A stretch of 64,000 nucleotides of DNA, taken from an alpha proteobacterium BAL199 (GTDB lineage: Bacteria; Pseudomonadota; Alphaproteobacteria; Thalassobaculales; Thalassobaculaceae). Positions 46,148 through 55,018 of this stretch are shown in pieces. The stretch is taken from contig ABHC01000007.1 in assembly GCA_000171835.1 (NCBI GenBank), positions 62,001 to 126,000 of the forward strand. Reading direction: 5' to 3'. The notes under the pieces are model-generated. The model was not told the DNA's origin and ran no database searches. It saw nothing but the letters and a program-made list of their open reading frames with translations. The stretch's first letter is position 1; each line of letters begins with the position of its first letter. Made by a program: the position numbers and the translations under genes.

Positions 46148-47344
46148 CTACAGTCCGGCGTAGCTCGCGAGATAGGCGTACGGTTCGGTCAGCCTTCCGT
46201 TGACGGCGATGGTCGCACCGGCGACCCGGCCATCGTCTTCGGCATCACCGAGCAGGGCCGGGAACACTTCCTCGACGAGAGCGGCGCCGAACTCGGCGGT
46301 CGCGTCGCGCGGCAGCGCAGTCGGCAGGTTGTCGGCCGCCATCATGGTGATCCCGTCGGAACTGAACGGCGGCCTCTCCTGGAACCGCACCGGATCGACA
46401 TCATAGCAAGGGCTCTCTATGTTGGCGGCCCGCAAGGTCGTCGGCACCGATCCGCCAATGTCGCATGTCACATCGGCGATGGTTCGGATGCGAAACCCGG
46501 GGTCGAGGACATCGTGCCGTTCGAACAGCCGCGGCCCCCTCGGGTTCCAGACATGGCCGGTGATCAGCAGGTCGGCAGACTGCGTGAACGGCACAAACCC
46601 ACTTTCGAACTCCTCCGGATGCCGCACAAACTGGTGGAAGTCGAACGGGCCACCATCGCGCCGCCGCGCATAGTGTTCCGGCGGCAGACGAGCGAACCGG
46701 GCGGCACCGGGCATTGGGGTTCTTAGGGATTCAGGAGCGACCTCGTTGGCCCCGGCGGCCTGCACGACCAGGGCGGCACCTGTGGCGACCCGCCCACTGC
46801 CGGTAATGGCGATCACCGGCGTGCCGAGATCGATCGTCGACAATGCGGCGAGCAGTCCCTCGATGCGGCCGAGCTCAAGCGCGGATGGCAACTCGAAACG
46901 CCCGACCTTGCGACCGTAGGCCCGCACTCCTTCGTAGGCACCGACGATCCCGGCCCAACGCCCGAACCCGAGGACGCTCAACCCGTCAGGGCGCACAATC
47001 CGCGAATAGTCGATCAGACGCGCGCCCTGGCGGATCACCGCCCGCATCAGCGCCCGGTTTTCAGGCTGCTCGCGGACAACATGGGCGAAGCACAGATAGG
47101 TGCGACCGCGCACCAGTTGTTCCGGGGCCACCTCTTTGACACCCAGCAGGATGTCGGCGTCCGGCAAGCCGTTCACCACCTCGACACCGGCCCGCCGGTA
47201 CTCGTCATCGGTAAACGCCCGCTGATCACTGGATTCGACCAGCACCGGCACGTCGAAAGTGTCCATCAGATGCCGCGCCGATGCCGGATCCATAGCCGCA
47301 CGGCGTTCGTCCTTGGCCTCGGCGAGGAGACCGACGACCGTCAC
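46148..47344 (-). CDS. LYS1-like saccharopine dehydrogenase / AlaDH-PNT family oxidoreductase
   Basis: A 398-residue protein. The N-terminal domain (VGLLAEAKDERRAAMDPASARHL) and VEVVNGLPDADILLGVKEV correspond to the AlaDH/PNT substrate domain. ARLIDYSRIVRPDGLSVLGFGRWAGIVGAYEGVRAYG and VIAITGSGRVATGAA (NAD loop) match the lysine-forming saccharopine dehydrogenase (LYS1) subfamily, as does IADVTCDIGGSVPTT. It probably reduces or oxidises an amino acid with NAD(P). It starts GTG 47344, overlapping the Fe-alcohol dehydrogenase stop by 4 bases, so the two form an operon. Substrate unknown. Confidence 0.75.
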   Translation of the reverse strand: MTVVGLLAEAKDERRAAMDPASARHLMDTFDVPVLVESSDQRAFTDDEYRRAGVEVVNGLPDADILLGVKEVAPEQLVRGRTYLCFAHVVREQPENRALMRAVIRQGARLIDYSRIVRPDGLSVLGFGRWAGIVGAYEGVRAYGRKVGRFELPSALELGRIEGLLAALSTIDLGTPVIAITGSGRVATGAALVVQAAGANEVAPESLRTPMPGAARFARLPPEHYARRRDGGPFDFHQFVRHPEEFESGFVPFTQSADLLITGHVWNPRGPRLFERHDVLDPGFRIRTIADVTCDIGGSVPTTLRAANIESPCYDVDPVRFQERPPFSSDGITMMAADNLPTALPRDATAEFGAALVEEVFPALLGDAEDDGRVAGATIAVNGRLTEPYAYLASYAGL

Positions 47345-48510
47345 GACAGGCGGCCATCCAACGCGTTGAGGAACATGGTCTTCATGTCCGCAGCATTGAC
47401 CGGCATCGGATTCGACTCGGTCGACGGATCGGCCTCGGCCGCGACTGCAATCTCATCGACCCTCGCCCCGTCGACGCCTAGGCCGACGAGGGTGTGTGGG
47501 ATCGCAAACCGTTCGCGCAGTTCCAGCACCCAGTCCATCACCCCGTTCACCCCGCCCTTCGGCAAGGCCAGATAGGCCGCCACCCGGTCGCATTTCTCCA
47601 GGATCGCCGAGCGGTTGTGGGCGATCACGTACGGGAAGAACACCGCGTTGGTCAGACCATGGTGGGTGTCGTAGCGCGCGCCGACCGGGTGGCTGAGCGA
47701 GTGGATGGCGCCGAGCCCCTTCTGGAATGCGGTCGATCCCATGGATGCCGCCGCCAGCATCATGCCGCGCGCCTCCAGATCTCGGCCATCGGCCACCGCT
47801 CGCGGTAGGAACTCCTTGATCAGCCGCAGCCCCTCGACTGCGACGCCGTCGGAGAACGGGTGCAGTTCCGGTGCGCACAGTCCCTCGAAGCAGTGCGCCA
47901 GCGCGTCCATTCCAGTCCATGCCGTCAGATTGGCCGGCAGTCCGACGGTCAGTTCCGGGTCCTCGATCACAACCTTCGGCATCATGGTAGCGTGCAGGAA
48001 GATCCGCTTCTCGTGCACACTCTCGTCGGTGACCACCGCGGCGCGGCCGGTCTCCGACCCGGTGCCGGCGGTGGTCGGAACCGCGATCATCGGCGCGACC
48101 TTGCTGCCGTCGATGGCAGCCGGGCCGCCGGATGAGACGTGCAGGTCGAACAACGGCCGCGGCTGGTGCGCCGCCATGGCGATGGTCTTGCCGGCGTCCA
48201 GGGCCGAGCCGCCGCCGATCGCCACCACGCCGTCATGCCCGCCGTCGCGGAATGCCTTCATGCCGGCTTCGATATCTGATCCGACCGGGTTGCCGCGCAC
48301 CTGGGAGAACAGTTCGTTCGGCAGGCCGGCACCGTCCAACCGCGCGCGGGCGTCGGCGATCATCGGATTGGCAGCCAACCCGTGGTCGGTTACGACCAAC
48401 GGTCGCTTGATCCCCGAAGCCTTCACTGCCGACGGCAGCTCCGCAATCGCCCCGACTCCGAACCGAATCTCGGTCGGATACCGCCAAATGCCGCTGGGAA
48501 ATCCGCTCAC
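47341..48510 (-). CDS. Iron-containing alcohol dehydrogenase (group III)
   Basis: A protein of about 389 residues. NAD-binding GGGSALDAGK and VPTTAGTGSE are the group III hallmarks, and the metal ligands are visible as WTGMDALAHCFEG (Asp, His), GAIHSLSHPVG (His) and YDTHHGLTNAV (His). It interconverts an alcohol and an aldehyde using NAD(P)H. I chose GTG 48510, preceded by GAGGGTAAG, because the first residues (SGFPSGIWRYPTEIRFGVGA) are the usual start; an extension to 48606 is open but implausible. It is the first gene of an operon with the LYS1-like dehydrogenase; a semialdehyde intermediate is an inferred common theme. Confidence 0.9.
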   Translation of the reverse strand: MSGFPSGIWRYPTEIRFGVGAIAELPSAVKASGIKRPLVVTDHGLAANPMIADARARLDGAGLPNELFSQVRGNPVGSDIEAGMKAFRDGGHDGVVAIGGGSALDAGKTIAMAAHQPRPLFDLHVSSGGPAAIDGSKVAPMIAVPTTAGTGSETGRAAVVTDESVHEKRIFLHATMMPKVVIEDPELTVGLPANLTAWTGMDALAHCFEGLCAPELHPFSDGVAVEGLRLIKEFLPRAVADGRDLEARGMMLAAASMGSTAFQKGLGAIHSLSHPVGARYDTHHGLTNAVFFPYVIAHNRSAILEKCDRVAAYLALPKGGVNGVMDWVLELRERFAIPHTLVGLGVDGARVDEIAVAAEADPSTESNPMPVNAADMKTMFLNALDGRLS

Positions 48511-48627
48511 CTTACCCTCGCCCCGTTTGATCCATCCCGATTGGCCAGACGGTACCGTCAGCGTCGCTTCCGAACAAGCAAACCGTGCCGCGAAGCGCAG
48601 TGGCATTGAATCGGTTTCAGAGGGCGA

Positions 48628-49368
48628 CTACTGGTCGACCCCGACCCGCCCGAACGCTGGCAAGCGGAGGGCCGGATTGACGAAGTCGAGCCCGACCGAC
48701 AATCCCAGGAGATTGATCTCCACGCCCTCCTCCGGCGCCAGGATCAAGCCGGCTAGGCCGAACAGGGATAACTGAATGCCGCCGCCGCTGGGTGCCCGGC
48801 CGATGGCATCGGACAGCGACCGATAGTCCTTGCCGATCGCTGTCGGCGGCAGGTCGAGGCCGAGTTCCGGTACCGAGCGGGCGATGTGAGCGGTGAAGGT
48901 GTTGCTGTTCGGCCCGGGATAGCTGCGGTAGCGCTCCGGAAACGGATAGGACTTCACCGCCGCCTCGATCTTCGGGATCAGGGTGTCGGCCGCCTCGCCG
49001 CGACGATCCAGCAACAGCCGTGGGGTCTGGCCGTACCACATGGCGTCCGGGGCGGCGTAGTTGTGCCGGACCACCCGTCCGCCACCCCAACCGACCACGT
49101 CCCATCGCGTATAGGCCTCGCCGTCCACCGGCTTGGTCACGACCCAAGTATGGATCGCGACAATGCCGCGCCAGCCGAAGGTCGGTGCGGCATAGACCTG
49201 GACCACCGCCCGGCGCTCGATTTCAGGATCCGGTGCAAGTCCGGTCGGCGCGCGCGACGCCTCGTACCACGGCACACCGGCCCAGGAATGCCCCGCGCTC
49301 TTGATCAGCACCGGCCCGACCAGCGCCAACGTCGCAATCCCAAGACTCAACTTCGCCAACAGGCTCAT
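48628..49368 (-). CDS. DUF3750 protein with membrane anchor
   Basis: A 246-residue protein. An N-terminal hydrophobic helix (LAKLSLGIATLALVGPVLI) anchors it, and the rest is the DUF3750 pattern: AIHTWVVTKPVDGEAYTRWDVVGWGGG, and RSYPGPNSNTFTAHIARSVPELGLDLPPTAIGKDY. The YPGPNSNTF motif is diagnostic. The family's function is unknown. ATG 49368 chosen. It lies 117 bases upstream of the Fe-alcohol dehydrogenase start on the same strand. Confidence 0.85.
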   Translation of the reverse strand: MSLLAKLSLGIATLALVGPVLIKSAGHSWAGVPWYEASRAPTGLAPDPEIERRAVVQVYAAPTFGWRGIVAIHTWVVTKPVDGEAYTRWDVVGWGGGRVVRHNYAAPDAMWYGQTPRLLLDRRGEAADTLIPKIEAAVKSYPFPERYRSYPGPNSNTFTAHIARSVPELGLDLPPTAIGKDYRSLSDAIGRAPSGGGIQLSLFGLAGLILAPEEGVEINLLGLSVGLDFVNPALRLPAFGRVGVDQ

Positions 49369-49476
49369 TCGGTCACTCGTCCGGTCACAGGCCCACCCAT
49401 CCTCAGCCCCGCACGAACGGCTCCGAGATCGACGGCAGATGGCCGCTCCTCAAGCGAAGGACAAGTGCGACCTCGG

Positions 49477-50883
49477 TCAGTTCATCCGAAACAGCTTGCC
49501 CGGATTCATGATGTTGTCGGGGTCGAGCGCCTGCTTGACCGCGCGCATCACCGGAACCGCCTCCGGCAGCTCCGCCGCCAGGAACTCGATCTTGCCGTAG
49601 CCGACGCCGTGCTCGCCGGTGCAGGTTCCCTCCATCGCCAGGGCCCGCAGCACCATACGGTCGGAGTGTTCCTTGGCCCGGCGCATCTCGTCCTCGCTGC
49701 TCGGGTCGATGACGTAGACCAAGTGGAAGTTGCCGTCACCGACATGCCCGACCAGCGGCGCGTACAATCCGGTCTCCTTCAGATCCTTCTTGGTCTCGAT
49801 GATGCACTCCGCCAGCCGCGAGATTGGCACGCACACGTCGGTTGGCCAGCCTTTGGAACCCGGCCGCTGCGCCAACGCCGCGTAGTACGCGTTGTGCCGC
49901 GCCTCCCACAGCTTGCTGCGATCCTCCGGCTTGGTCGCCCACTGGAAATCGGTACCGCCCAGTTCCTGCGCGATGCCCTGCACGGTCTCAGCCTGTTCGA
50001 TCACGCCGGCGTTGGTGCCGTGGAATTCGAAGAACAGTGTCGGCATCGCCTCCAGCCCCTCGAGCTTGGAATGCGCGATGCAGGCGGCCATCTGGGCGTC
50101 GTCCAGCAACTCGACCCGCGCCACCGGCACGCCGGTCTGGATCGTCAGGATGCAGGTGTTGACGGCACTCTCCAGGTCCGCGAACTGGCAGACCGCCGCC
50201 GAGATCGCCTCGGGAATGCCGTAGACCCTCAACTGGATCTCGGTGATGACGCACAGCGTGCCTTCGGAGCCGACGAACAGCCGAGTCAGGTCGTAACCAG
50301 CTGCCGACTTCTTGGCCCGCCGCGCCGTGCGCACCACGCGGCCGTCGGCCATCACGACCGTCAGGCTCAACACGTTGTCACGCATGGTTCCGTAGCGGAC
50401 CGCGTTGGTGCCTGACGCGCGGGTGGCGCACATCCCGCCGATCGAGGCGTCGGCACCCGGATCGATCGGAAAGAACAGCCCGGTATCACGCAGATGCTCG
50501 TTGAGCTGCTTGCGGGTGACGCCGGCCTGCACCCGGACGTCCAGATCCTCGGCGTTGACCTCCAGCACCGCGTTCATGCCGGACAGGTCGATCGACAGCC
50601 CGCCATGCAGTGCCGCCACCCCGCCCTCCAGGGAGGTTCCGACACCGAACGGAATGACCGGCCACTTATGCGCCGCGCAGATGGTCACCGCCTGCGACAC
50701 CTCCTCGGTGCTCTGCGCGAAGAACACCGCGTCGGGCGCCACGGTCGGATGGTAGCTCTCGTCGGTACCGTGCTGGCGCCGGATCGCCTCGCCGGTCGAG
50801 ATCCGGTCGCCGAACCGCGCCTGAAGAGCGGCAAGCGCCGCAGCGCGGGCGGTGGCATCCGATGCAACAGGAATTACCTGCAT
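49477..50883 (-). CDS. FAD-linked D-lactate dehydrogenase-type oxidase
   Basis: A 468-residue flavoprotein of the GlcD/DLD family. The FAD-binding domain is VIPFGVGTSLEGGVAALHGGLSIDLSGMNAVLEV, then PGADASIGGMCATRASGTNAVRYGTMRDNVLSL; the C-terminal domain has ARHNAYYA, GHVGDGNFHLVYVID and GTCTGEHGVGYGK. Closest by pattern to cytochrome-linked D-lactate dehydrogenase; it may also act on D-2-hydroxy acids such as glycolate. ATG 50883 chosen because MQVIPVASDATARAAAL begins the conserved part. Electrons probably go to the quinone or cytochrome pool. Confidence 0.87.
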   Translation of the reverse strand: MQVIPVASDATARAAALAALQARFGDRISTGEAIRRQHGTDESYHPTVAPDAVFFAQSTEEVSQAVTICAAHKWPVIPFGVGTSLEGGVAALHGGLSIDLSGMNAVLEVNAEDLDVRVQAGVTRKQLNEHLRDTGLFFPIDPGADASIGGMCATRASGTNAVRYGTMRDNVLSLTVVMADGRVVRTARRAKKSAAGYDLTRLFVGSEGTLCVITEIQLRVYGIPEAISAAVCQFADLESAVNTCILTIQTGVPVARVELLDDAQMAACIAHSKLEGLEAMPTLFFEFHGTNAGVIEQAETVQGIAQELGGTDFQWATKPEDRSKLWEARHNAYYAALAQRPGSKGWPTDVCVPISRLAECIIETKKDLKETGLYAPLVGHVGDGNFHLVYVIDPSSEDEMRRAKEHSDRMVLRALAMEGTCTGEHGVGYGKIEFLAAELPEAVPVMRAVKQALDPDNIMNPGKLFRMN

Positions 50884-51092
50884 AGTGGAAGTACTCCCAG
50901 GAACCGGTTCGGCGAAACGCTGGCCAGCATGCCCCGATGATCGATTGCGGTCGAGGGCCGAACGCCTCGGCCCAAGGACTGTCCGTTTGCGGAAGAGGCT
51001 GCCACCGTATACTGTATCCGAGATCGCAGAATGCATCGCGTAAGCCTTGGGCGAAGACCCAAGCGTCCGACGGCAGGCCGAAGGTGGGGACC

Positions 51093-51905
51093 ATGGCCCT
51101 GGACTCAATCGGATCCGGCAGCGGTGCGATCAACGCCCTCCGGAATCTCGACTCGATCAACCGAACCGAGGAGACGCGCGGTACTCCGCCGCCAGCGTCC
51201 ACCGACAATGACATCCGCGTTTCCAATGCGTCCGTCACGGACGTGCGACAGACCGAGCAGCAGACCCTTGACACTCTCCGCCAGGGGTTGAGTCAGGCGT
51301 CGGCGGTCGGCAATGTTGCGCTGGCTGGTGCCCGATCGGTGTCCGACACCCTGGACCAGATCGGCGAGCGTCTTCAGCGACTCACCGATCCCCGGCTGGC
51401 CGCCGATCAGCGGGCAACGCTGACCACCGAAATTCAAGGTCTGGTCCGTCAGGGCCTGGATACCGTCGATCGGGCAAGCTTCAACAACGTCAACCTGCTG
51501 GACGCGTCGCGCGACCAGGGCGTCGAGGTGACCGCCGGCCGCGACGGTGGTACCGCCACGGTTCGCGACCAGGATTTGCGCACCGGGCTTGAGAGCCTTC
51601 AGGGCCTCGACCTGTCGACCGCCGAGTCAGCGCAATCCACGCTCAACAGCGTGTTCGCCGACGTCCGCACGACCACCAACACGGCCGTGGATAACCTGAC
51701 GGAAGACACTCGCCGGGTCGATGAGCGCAATCAGGACGTCCAGCGGCTCCAGGCACAGGTCCCAACGCCCGACGAGAACGTCGACACCACGCTCGACGCC
51801 GGCGGTGCCCAGCAACTCGCCAACCAACTCCAGCAGGCGCTCGGCGGCCAGTCTCTCGGGATCGTCAACCAGCGACCGGAGACCTTGGTCGGGCTGTTCC
51901 GGTAA
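51093..51905 (+). CDS. Flagellin-like protein, solitary and short
   Basis: A 270-residue protein. Its middle part (TDPRLAADQRATLTTEIQGLVRQGLDTVDRASFNNVNLLDA) matches the flagellin N-terminal D1 segment (LxDxxRxxLxxExxxLxxxxDxxxxxxxFNGxxLL), and its last residues (QSLGIVNQRPETLVGLFR) the C-terminal D0 helix (LAQANQxPQxVLxLLR). The first 60 residues are not like canonical flagellin, which suggests an altered outer D0 part. No other flagellar gene is nearby. ATG 51093 has no clear GGAGG. It may be a minor filament, hook-junction or secreted adhesin protein; role inferred. Confidence 0.72.
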   Translation: MALDSIGSGSGAINALRNLDSINRTEETRGTPPPASTDNDIRVSNASVTDVRQTEQQTLDTLRQGLSQASAVGNVALAGARSVSDTLDQIGERLQRLTDPRLAADQRATLTTEIQGLVRQGLDTVDRASFNNVNLLDASRDQGVEVTAGRDGGTATVRDQDLRTGLESLQGLDLSTAESAQSTLNSVFADVRTTTNTAVDNLTEDTRRVDERNQDVQRLQAQVPTPDENVDTTLDAGGAQQLANQLQQALGGQSLGIVNQRPETLVGLFR

Positions 51906-51924
51906 CCCCGCCGACCCTGATCGT

Positions 51925-53060
51925 TCAGATGCCCGGTCGACTGCCGGTTCGGGGCGGGAACGCCAGATCGTAGGTGCGCTGCTCCGGCAGGATCGCCAAG
52001 TTCGGGCTGTACCAGGGATCATCGTCAAGCCGTCGTCCCCAACGCGCCCGCATGATTGCAGCCTCGGCCTGCCAGCGTTCCCGTTTGGCCTCGGTAAGAT
52101 ACGGGCCGCGGCTGGCCGACTCGTGATGCAGCAGCCGAGCGTACGGCGTCCACAACGTGGCGTAGCCGGCAACCTGTGTCTTCAGGCACAGATCGATGTC
52201 AGAGAAATCGACCGCCAGGTGCTCGGCATCAAACCCGCCCACCCAATCGAAAACCTGACGTCGCATCGCCAGACACGCACCGGTCACCGCCGACTGGGCC
52301 TGCACGCAGGTCATCCGGCGGCCGTGGCCGGCCGAGCCGTCTGCCAGGCCGACACCGACATGGCGAGCGACGTAGTCGCCGGCGACCGCGACTCCGGCGT
52401 GTTGCACCTTGCGGTCCGGATACAGCAGCTTAGCTCCGACCGCACCGATCTCCGGGCGCCAGGCCTGCCGTACCAGTTCGTCCAGCCAGCCGGCATCCAG
52501 CGGTTCGATATCGTTGTTCAGGAACACCAGCACGTCGCCACGTGCCGCCGCCGCACCATCGTTCATCAACGCTGAGAAGTTGAACGGCCCCGGCCGCGCC
52601 AGCACGCGCACGCCGGGGGCTCCGGCTATCCGCTGCAGCCAGGCGCGGGTGTCCGACTGCTCGCTGCCGTTGTCGAGCAGGATCACCTCGCGCTGCGGAT
52701 ACCCGGTCCGGCGCAGGATCGCATCGACGCAGCGGCTCACCAGTTCCAGCCGGTCGCGGGTCGCGATGATCACGCTGGCCAACGGCGCCGGTTCCGGCAA
52801 CGGCCATTGCACGCGATAGCGCTGATCGACATCCACCAGCCGGGCGTCCGGCTGGGTGCGTGCCAGATGCTCAGCCACCGCCCGACGGGTCGCGGCGGCC
52901 GCATAGGGCTTAGCCTCGACCCCGCGTGCCGTCGAACCGGCGACCGCCCGCCAGTGATACAGCACGCGCGGCAAATGCCGTATGCGTGCCGGCGTGGTCC
53001 GCTCGGCCACGCGCAGGACGAGGTCGTGATCCTGGCTGCCCTCCAGCCCTATTCGCAGCC
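51925..53060 (-). pseudogene. C-terminal part of the frameshifted two-domain glycosyltransferase
   Basis: This part is in another frame from the upstream piece and has no own start. It begins within the strand GLEGSQDHDLVLRVAER, then a GT2 domain: PLASVIIATRDRLELVSRCVDAI, ILLDNGSEQSDTRAW, ALMNDGAAAARGDVLVFLNNDIEPLDAGWLDELV (the NND metal motif), VQAQSAVTGACLAMRRQVFDWVGGFDAEHLAVDFSDIDLC. The ancestral protein had two GT2 domains and N-terminal TPRs and probably synthesised a surface polysaccharide or modified a protein. With one more G in the run at 53059-53063, the frames join exactly (VGGLRIGLEGSQDHD). The longer frame to 53316 in front is a shadow. Confidence 0.85.
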
Positions 53061-54428
53061 CCCGACCGCTTCGACCAGAGCCCGCCGATAGACCGCGAGG
53101 TGGCAGATGTAGTTCTGGGCCAGCAACCGGTCGGGATCCCAGTCCGGCTTGAAATGCGGCTCGAAATGCGAGCCCGCCTCGTCGATCTTGTCTTCGTCGG
53201 AGTAGATCAGATCGAGGGTGGGATCCGCGACGATCGTTGCCGCGACGATCGTTGCCGCTACGTGGTGCAGCGCATGGATATGCAGACAGTCGTCGTGGTC
53301 GAGGAAAGTCACCCACTCGCCGGTGGCACCGGCCAGCGCACTGTTGGTCGCCGCCGAGATATGTCCGCGCTGCGGACGCCAGACCACGCTGATGCGGGGG
53401 TCGCGCGTTTCAGCCGCGGCCAGGACCTTTTGCACCTCAGGATCGCGCGACGCGTCATCGGCGACGCAAAGCTGCCAGTGCGCATAGGACTGCCGCTCCA
53501 CCGACGCAATCGCCTCCTCCAGGATCAGCGGAGACGGATCGCAGACCGGCAGCATGACGCTGATGGTTGGCGGCGAAATCCAACGGCTGGCAATATCAGC
53601 AAGCACTGAGGAATCATCGCGATCGTACTCGGCGCGCCATTGCTCGTACCGGGTGCGGCGGGCTCGTGCCCACCCCGCCCCGGCACGACGGCCGACGCGC
53701 AAGGCGAGGTCGGGGACCTCGGTTCGTTTCGCGAACCCGGACAGCGTCCGAGCGGCACCGTCGTGGTCTCCCGTTTCGGCCAGGATTTCGGCAAGTCCCG
53801 TCACAGCCTCATCGTCTCTCGGGTCAATCCAGGCCCATCGCCGGTACGCCGTCGCCGAGTCCGTCAGCCGGGCCTGGTCACCCGCGGCTTCGGCATCGGC
53901 AGGCGCCAACAGCAGAGCTCGACGCAACTGAGCGCCCGCTCGTTCAGTTTCACCGAGCCGCGCGGTCGCGCGAGCCAGTCGCCCCCAGGCGCCTGGTCGC
54001 CTCGGGTCCAGCACCACCGCCCGCGCCAGCCACCGCCGGCCGTCCGCCCGGGTGCCAAGCAGCGGCAGCATCACCCCCAGATTGTAAGCCGCTTCCGGAG
54101 CACCCGGCCGGAGCGCACCGAACCGCCGCAGCGACCGGGCGGCTTCCTCCATGCGCCCCGCGGTGTGGCAGGCGCCGGCCAGTGCCGCATGCCGATCCGG
54201 ATCCACCGGATCGAGGCGAACCGCGGCCCGGAACGCCGCAACGGCATCCTGGATCCGATCGGCTCGGCGCAGCAGAACTGCCAGGTTGGCATGCGCGACC
54301 GCTACCCGCGGCCAGCGCGCGACCACTCCCTCGAACGCGACGATCGCCGCCGCGACTGCGCCGTCAGCCGCCAGGGCGGCGGCGGCGGCGAACGCGGTGG
54401 GAAGGTCGGCGCTCGGTTCGTTGGTCAT
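53049..54428 (-). CDS. TPR plus glycosyltransferase family 2 protein, N-terminal part of a frameshifted gene
   Basis: A 459-residue product ending at TAG 53049. Residues 1-215 are TPR-type helix pairs (AHANLAVLLRRADRIQDAVAAFRAAVRLDP and similar). From 290 a GT2 domain begins: PTISVMLPVCDPSPLILEEAIASVERQSYAHWQLCVADDASRD, GEWVTFLDHDDCLHIHAL (DHDD metal motif), LIYSDEDKIDEAGSHFEPHFKPDWDPDRLLAQNYICHLAVYRRALVEAVGG. The frame then ends three codons later (CE stop), where homologues continue. A 15-bp tandem duplication at 53227-53256 adds five residues. Truncated product may keep partial activity. Confidence 0.85.
   Translation of the reverse strand: MTNEPSADLPTAFAAAAALAADGAVAAAIVAFEGVVARWPRVAVAHANLAVLLRRADRIQDAVAAFRAAVRLDPVDPDRHAALAGACHTAGRMEEAARSLRRFGALRPGAPEAAYNLGVMLPLLGTRADGRRWLARAVVLDPRRPGAWGRLARATARLGETERAGAQLRRALLLAPADAEAAGDQARLTDSATAYRRWAWIDPRDDEAVTGLAEILAETGDHDGAARTLSGFAKRTEVPDLALRVGRRAGAGWARARRTRYEQWRAEYDRDDSSVLADIASRWISPPTISVMLPVCDPSPLILEEAIASVERQSYAHWQLCVADDASRDPEVQKVLAAAETRDPRISVVWRPQRGHISAATNSALAGATGEWVTFLDHDDCLHIHALHHVAATIVAATIVADPTLDLIYSDEDKIDEAGSHFEPHFKPDWDPDRLLAQNYICHLAVYRRALVEAVGGCE
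53227..53256. repeat. 15-bp perfect tandem duplication within glycosyltransferase gene
   Basis: GCGACGATCGTTGCC occurs twice in a row, adding ATIVA to the protein (HHVAATIVAATIVADP). The duplication keeps the frame. Its contact with the GT2 active-site region may impair folding. Confidence 0.9.
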
Positions 54429-54586
54429 TCGTGCCTGTCCGGTCGGCCTTCGGAGAGCCAGCCCTGTACCATGCCGGCTCGCCGGATTTCAGCGATTTTC
54501 GCGCGTTAACCGTTCGTTCACAGTGAATCGATTAATATCGCGCCGGGGCTGAGGGGGAGTACGAGACATCAACGGGCGGTAGAGTT

Positions 54587-54931
54587 ATGTGGTCGGCAAT
54601 CAAAACAGCATTGGGTGGCAGCGCAGATCGGCGGATTGCCCCGCGGATCAGCGCGATAGGCCAGGTGCATGTGGACAGCCGCACCTATCCGCTTGAGAAC
54701 TGGAGTTCGTCGGGCGTTCTGTTCAGTGGGCACGATGGGCACGTTGCCAAGGGCCAGCGCTTCAAGCTACGGGTCGAGGTCCAAGGCGACCGAGGCCTGA
54801 TCGAGTTCAGCGCCGAGGCCGTGGTTGCGCGAACTGCCGGTGACAAGGTCGCCGCACAGTTCTTCATGATCGACAAGGTCAAGAAGCGCGCCATCGTTGA
54901 CTACTTCGCGCGCATTCAAGCGAAGCACTGA
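54587..54931 (+). CDS. PilZ-domain protein
   Basis: A 114-residue single PilZ domain. The c-di-GMP binding signature is visible as RRIAPR (RxxxR, residues 15-20) and NWSSSGVLF (N-x-S-x-x-G, near 39), with the beta-barrel continuing (LRVEVQGDRGLIEFSAEAVVARTAGDKVAAQFF). It is a predicted c-di-GMP receptor that could couple the second messenger to motility or surface glycan output. It follows the frameshifted glycosyltransferase on the opposite strand, divergently. Diguanylate cyclase at 8718 is a plausible source of ligand. Confidence 0.88.
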   Translation: MWSAIKTALGGSADRRIAPRISAIGQVHVDSRTYPLENWSSSGVLFSGHDGHVAKGQRFKLRVEVQGDRGLIEFSAEAVVARTAGDKVAAQFFMIDKVKKRAIVDYFARIQAKH

Positions 54932-55018
54932 AGCCACAGGCCCTAGCTCCGCCGACGGGCCATCGTTATTCTCCCGTCGTCGGCGCCGGATCGTAGGTGC
55001 GCCCTTTTCCAGAGCTGT

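Noticed and set aside
48886-50415. Open frame of 509 codons on the plus strand
   Set aside because: Antisense to DUF3750 and the D-lactate dehydrogenase-type gene; Arg/His-rich shadow.
53227-53256. Short tandem repeat as a possible CRISPR-like array
   Set aside because: Only two adjacent copies without spacers, inside a coding frame; a simple duplication.
52926-53609. Plus-strand frame overlapping the glycosyltransferase frameshift
   Set aside because: Antisense to both parts of the glycosyltransferase and without domain content.
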